Below are positions 63,951 through 64,000 of a DNA stretch of 64,000 bases, one piece after another. Source of the stretch: Chaenocephalus aceratus (lineage: Eukaryota; Chordata; Actinopteri; Perciformes; Channichthyidae). Made by a program: the position numbers and the translations under genes. The stretch's first letter is position 1; each line of letters begins with the position of its first letter. The stretch spans positions 24,401,412-24,465,411 of the forward strand of contig CM043788.1 of the NCBI GenBank assembly GCA_023974075.1, read 5' to 3'. Below the pieces are notes generated by a model. The model made no database searches and was not told the DNA's origin. It saw only the letters and a program-made list of their open reading frames with translations.

Positions 63951-64000
63951 GTGTGAAATCCTCATCTCTCTCATCATCTGAGAGCTCCAAATCTGAATCT
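63951..64000 (+). CDS. possible exon start of another plus-strand gene, cut by the window end
   Basis: A strong pyrimidine tract and acceptor (CCCTCTTCTATCCCAG, 63935-63950) precede an open stretch which, in phase 1, reads VKSSSLSSSESSKSES. Ser-rich sequence of this length has no family signature, so I cannot identify the gene. It may be chance. Confidence 0.25.

Overview
The window is vertebrate genomic DNA, almost certainly from a teleost fish. The genes have many introns with GT-AG splice sites, the repeats are typical of fish (a Rex3-type RTE LINE, a Tc1-like DNA transposon, several hAT-like elements, a tRNA-derived SINE, long TG arrays), and the encoded proteins match vertebrate families closely. 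There is no sign of bacterial, plasmid or viral content.

Positions 1-52,500 (plus strand) hold the 3' four fifths of hemicentin-1 (hmcn1, fibulin-6), a giant secreted extracellular-matrix protein. I placed 92 coding exons (389-51,673), which together encode about 4,835 residues plus the stop codon. In order they encode 40 immunoglobulin (I-set) domains, six thrombospondin type 1 repeats, a nidogen-type G2F domain, eight calcium-binding EGF-like modules and a fibulin-type C-terminal domain ending in SAYPY. From my memory of the human protein (44 Ig domains, about 5,635 residues), the 40 domains here match human Ig 5-44 one for one. The missing part, lying before position 1, would be the signal peptide, the VWA-like domain and the first four Ig domains. 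Module borders are all phase 1, so every module is a 1-1 symmetric cassette. All reading frames join without a break, so the gene looks intact.

The introns carry the mobile DNA. The largest (761-10,422) holds a stack of nested elements: a Rex3 LINE cut by a short L2-like tail, and next to it an antisense LINE that was itself hit by a small hAT element and by a Tc1-like transposon. A further hAT-like relic and an unclassified repeat lie downstream in the same intron. A tRNA-Ser(AGA) gene sits antisense in the intron at 19,090-20,646. A 142-bp (GT)n array runs right up to the splice acceptor of one Ig exon.

Positions about 52,500-58,800 (minus strand) hold a complete arpc5 gene, for the p16 subunit of the Arp2/3 actin-nucleating complex. 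It has four coding exons and is tail to tail with hmcn1. Its first intron is a textbook minor-spliceosome (U12) AT-AC intron, and its second contains one hAT-like element nested inside another.

Positions 58,800-64,000 are intergenic: a SINE, a TA-flanked DNA transposon relic, two dinucleotide arrays and, in the last 50 bases, a possible first sight of an exon of another plus-strand gene.
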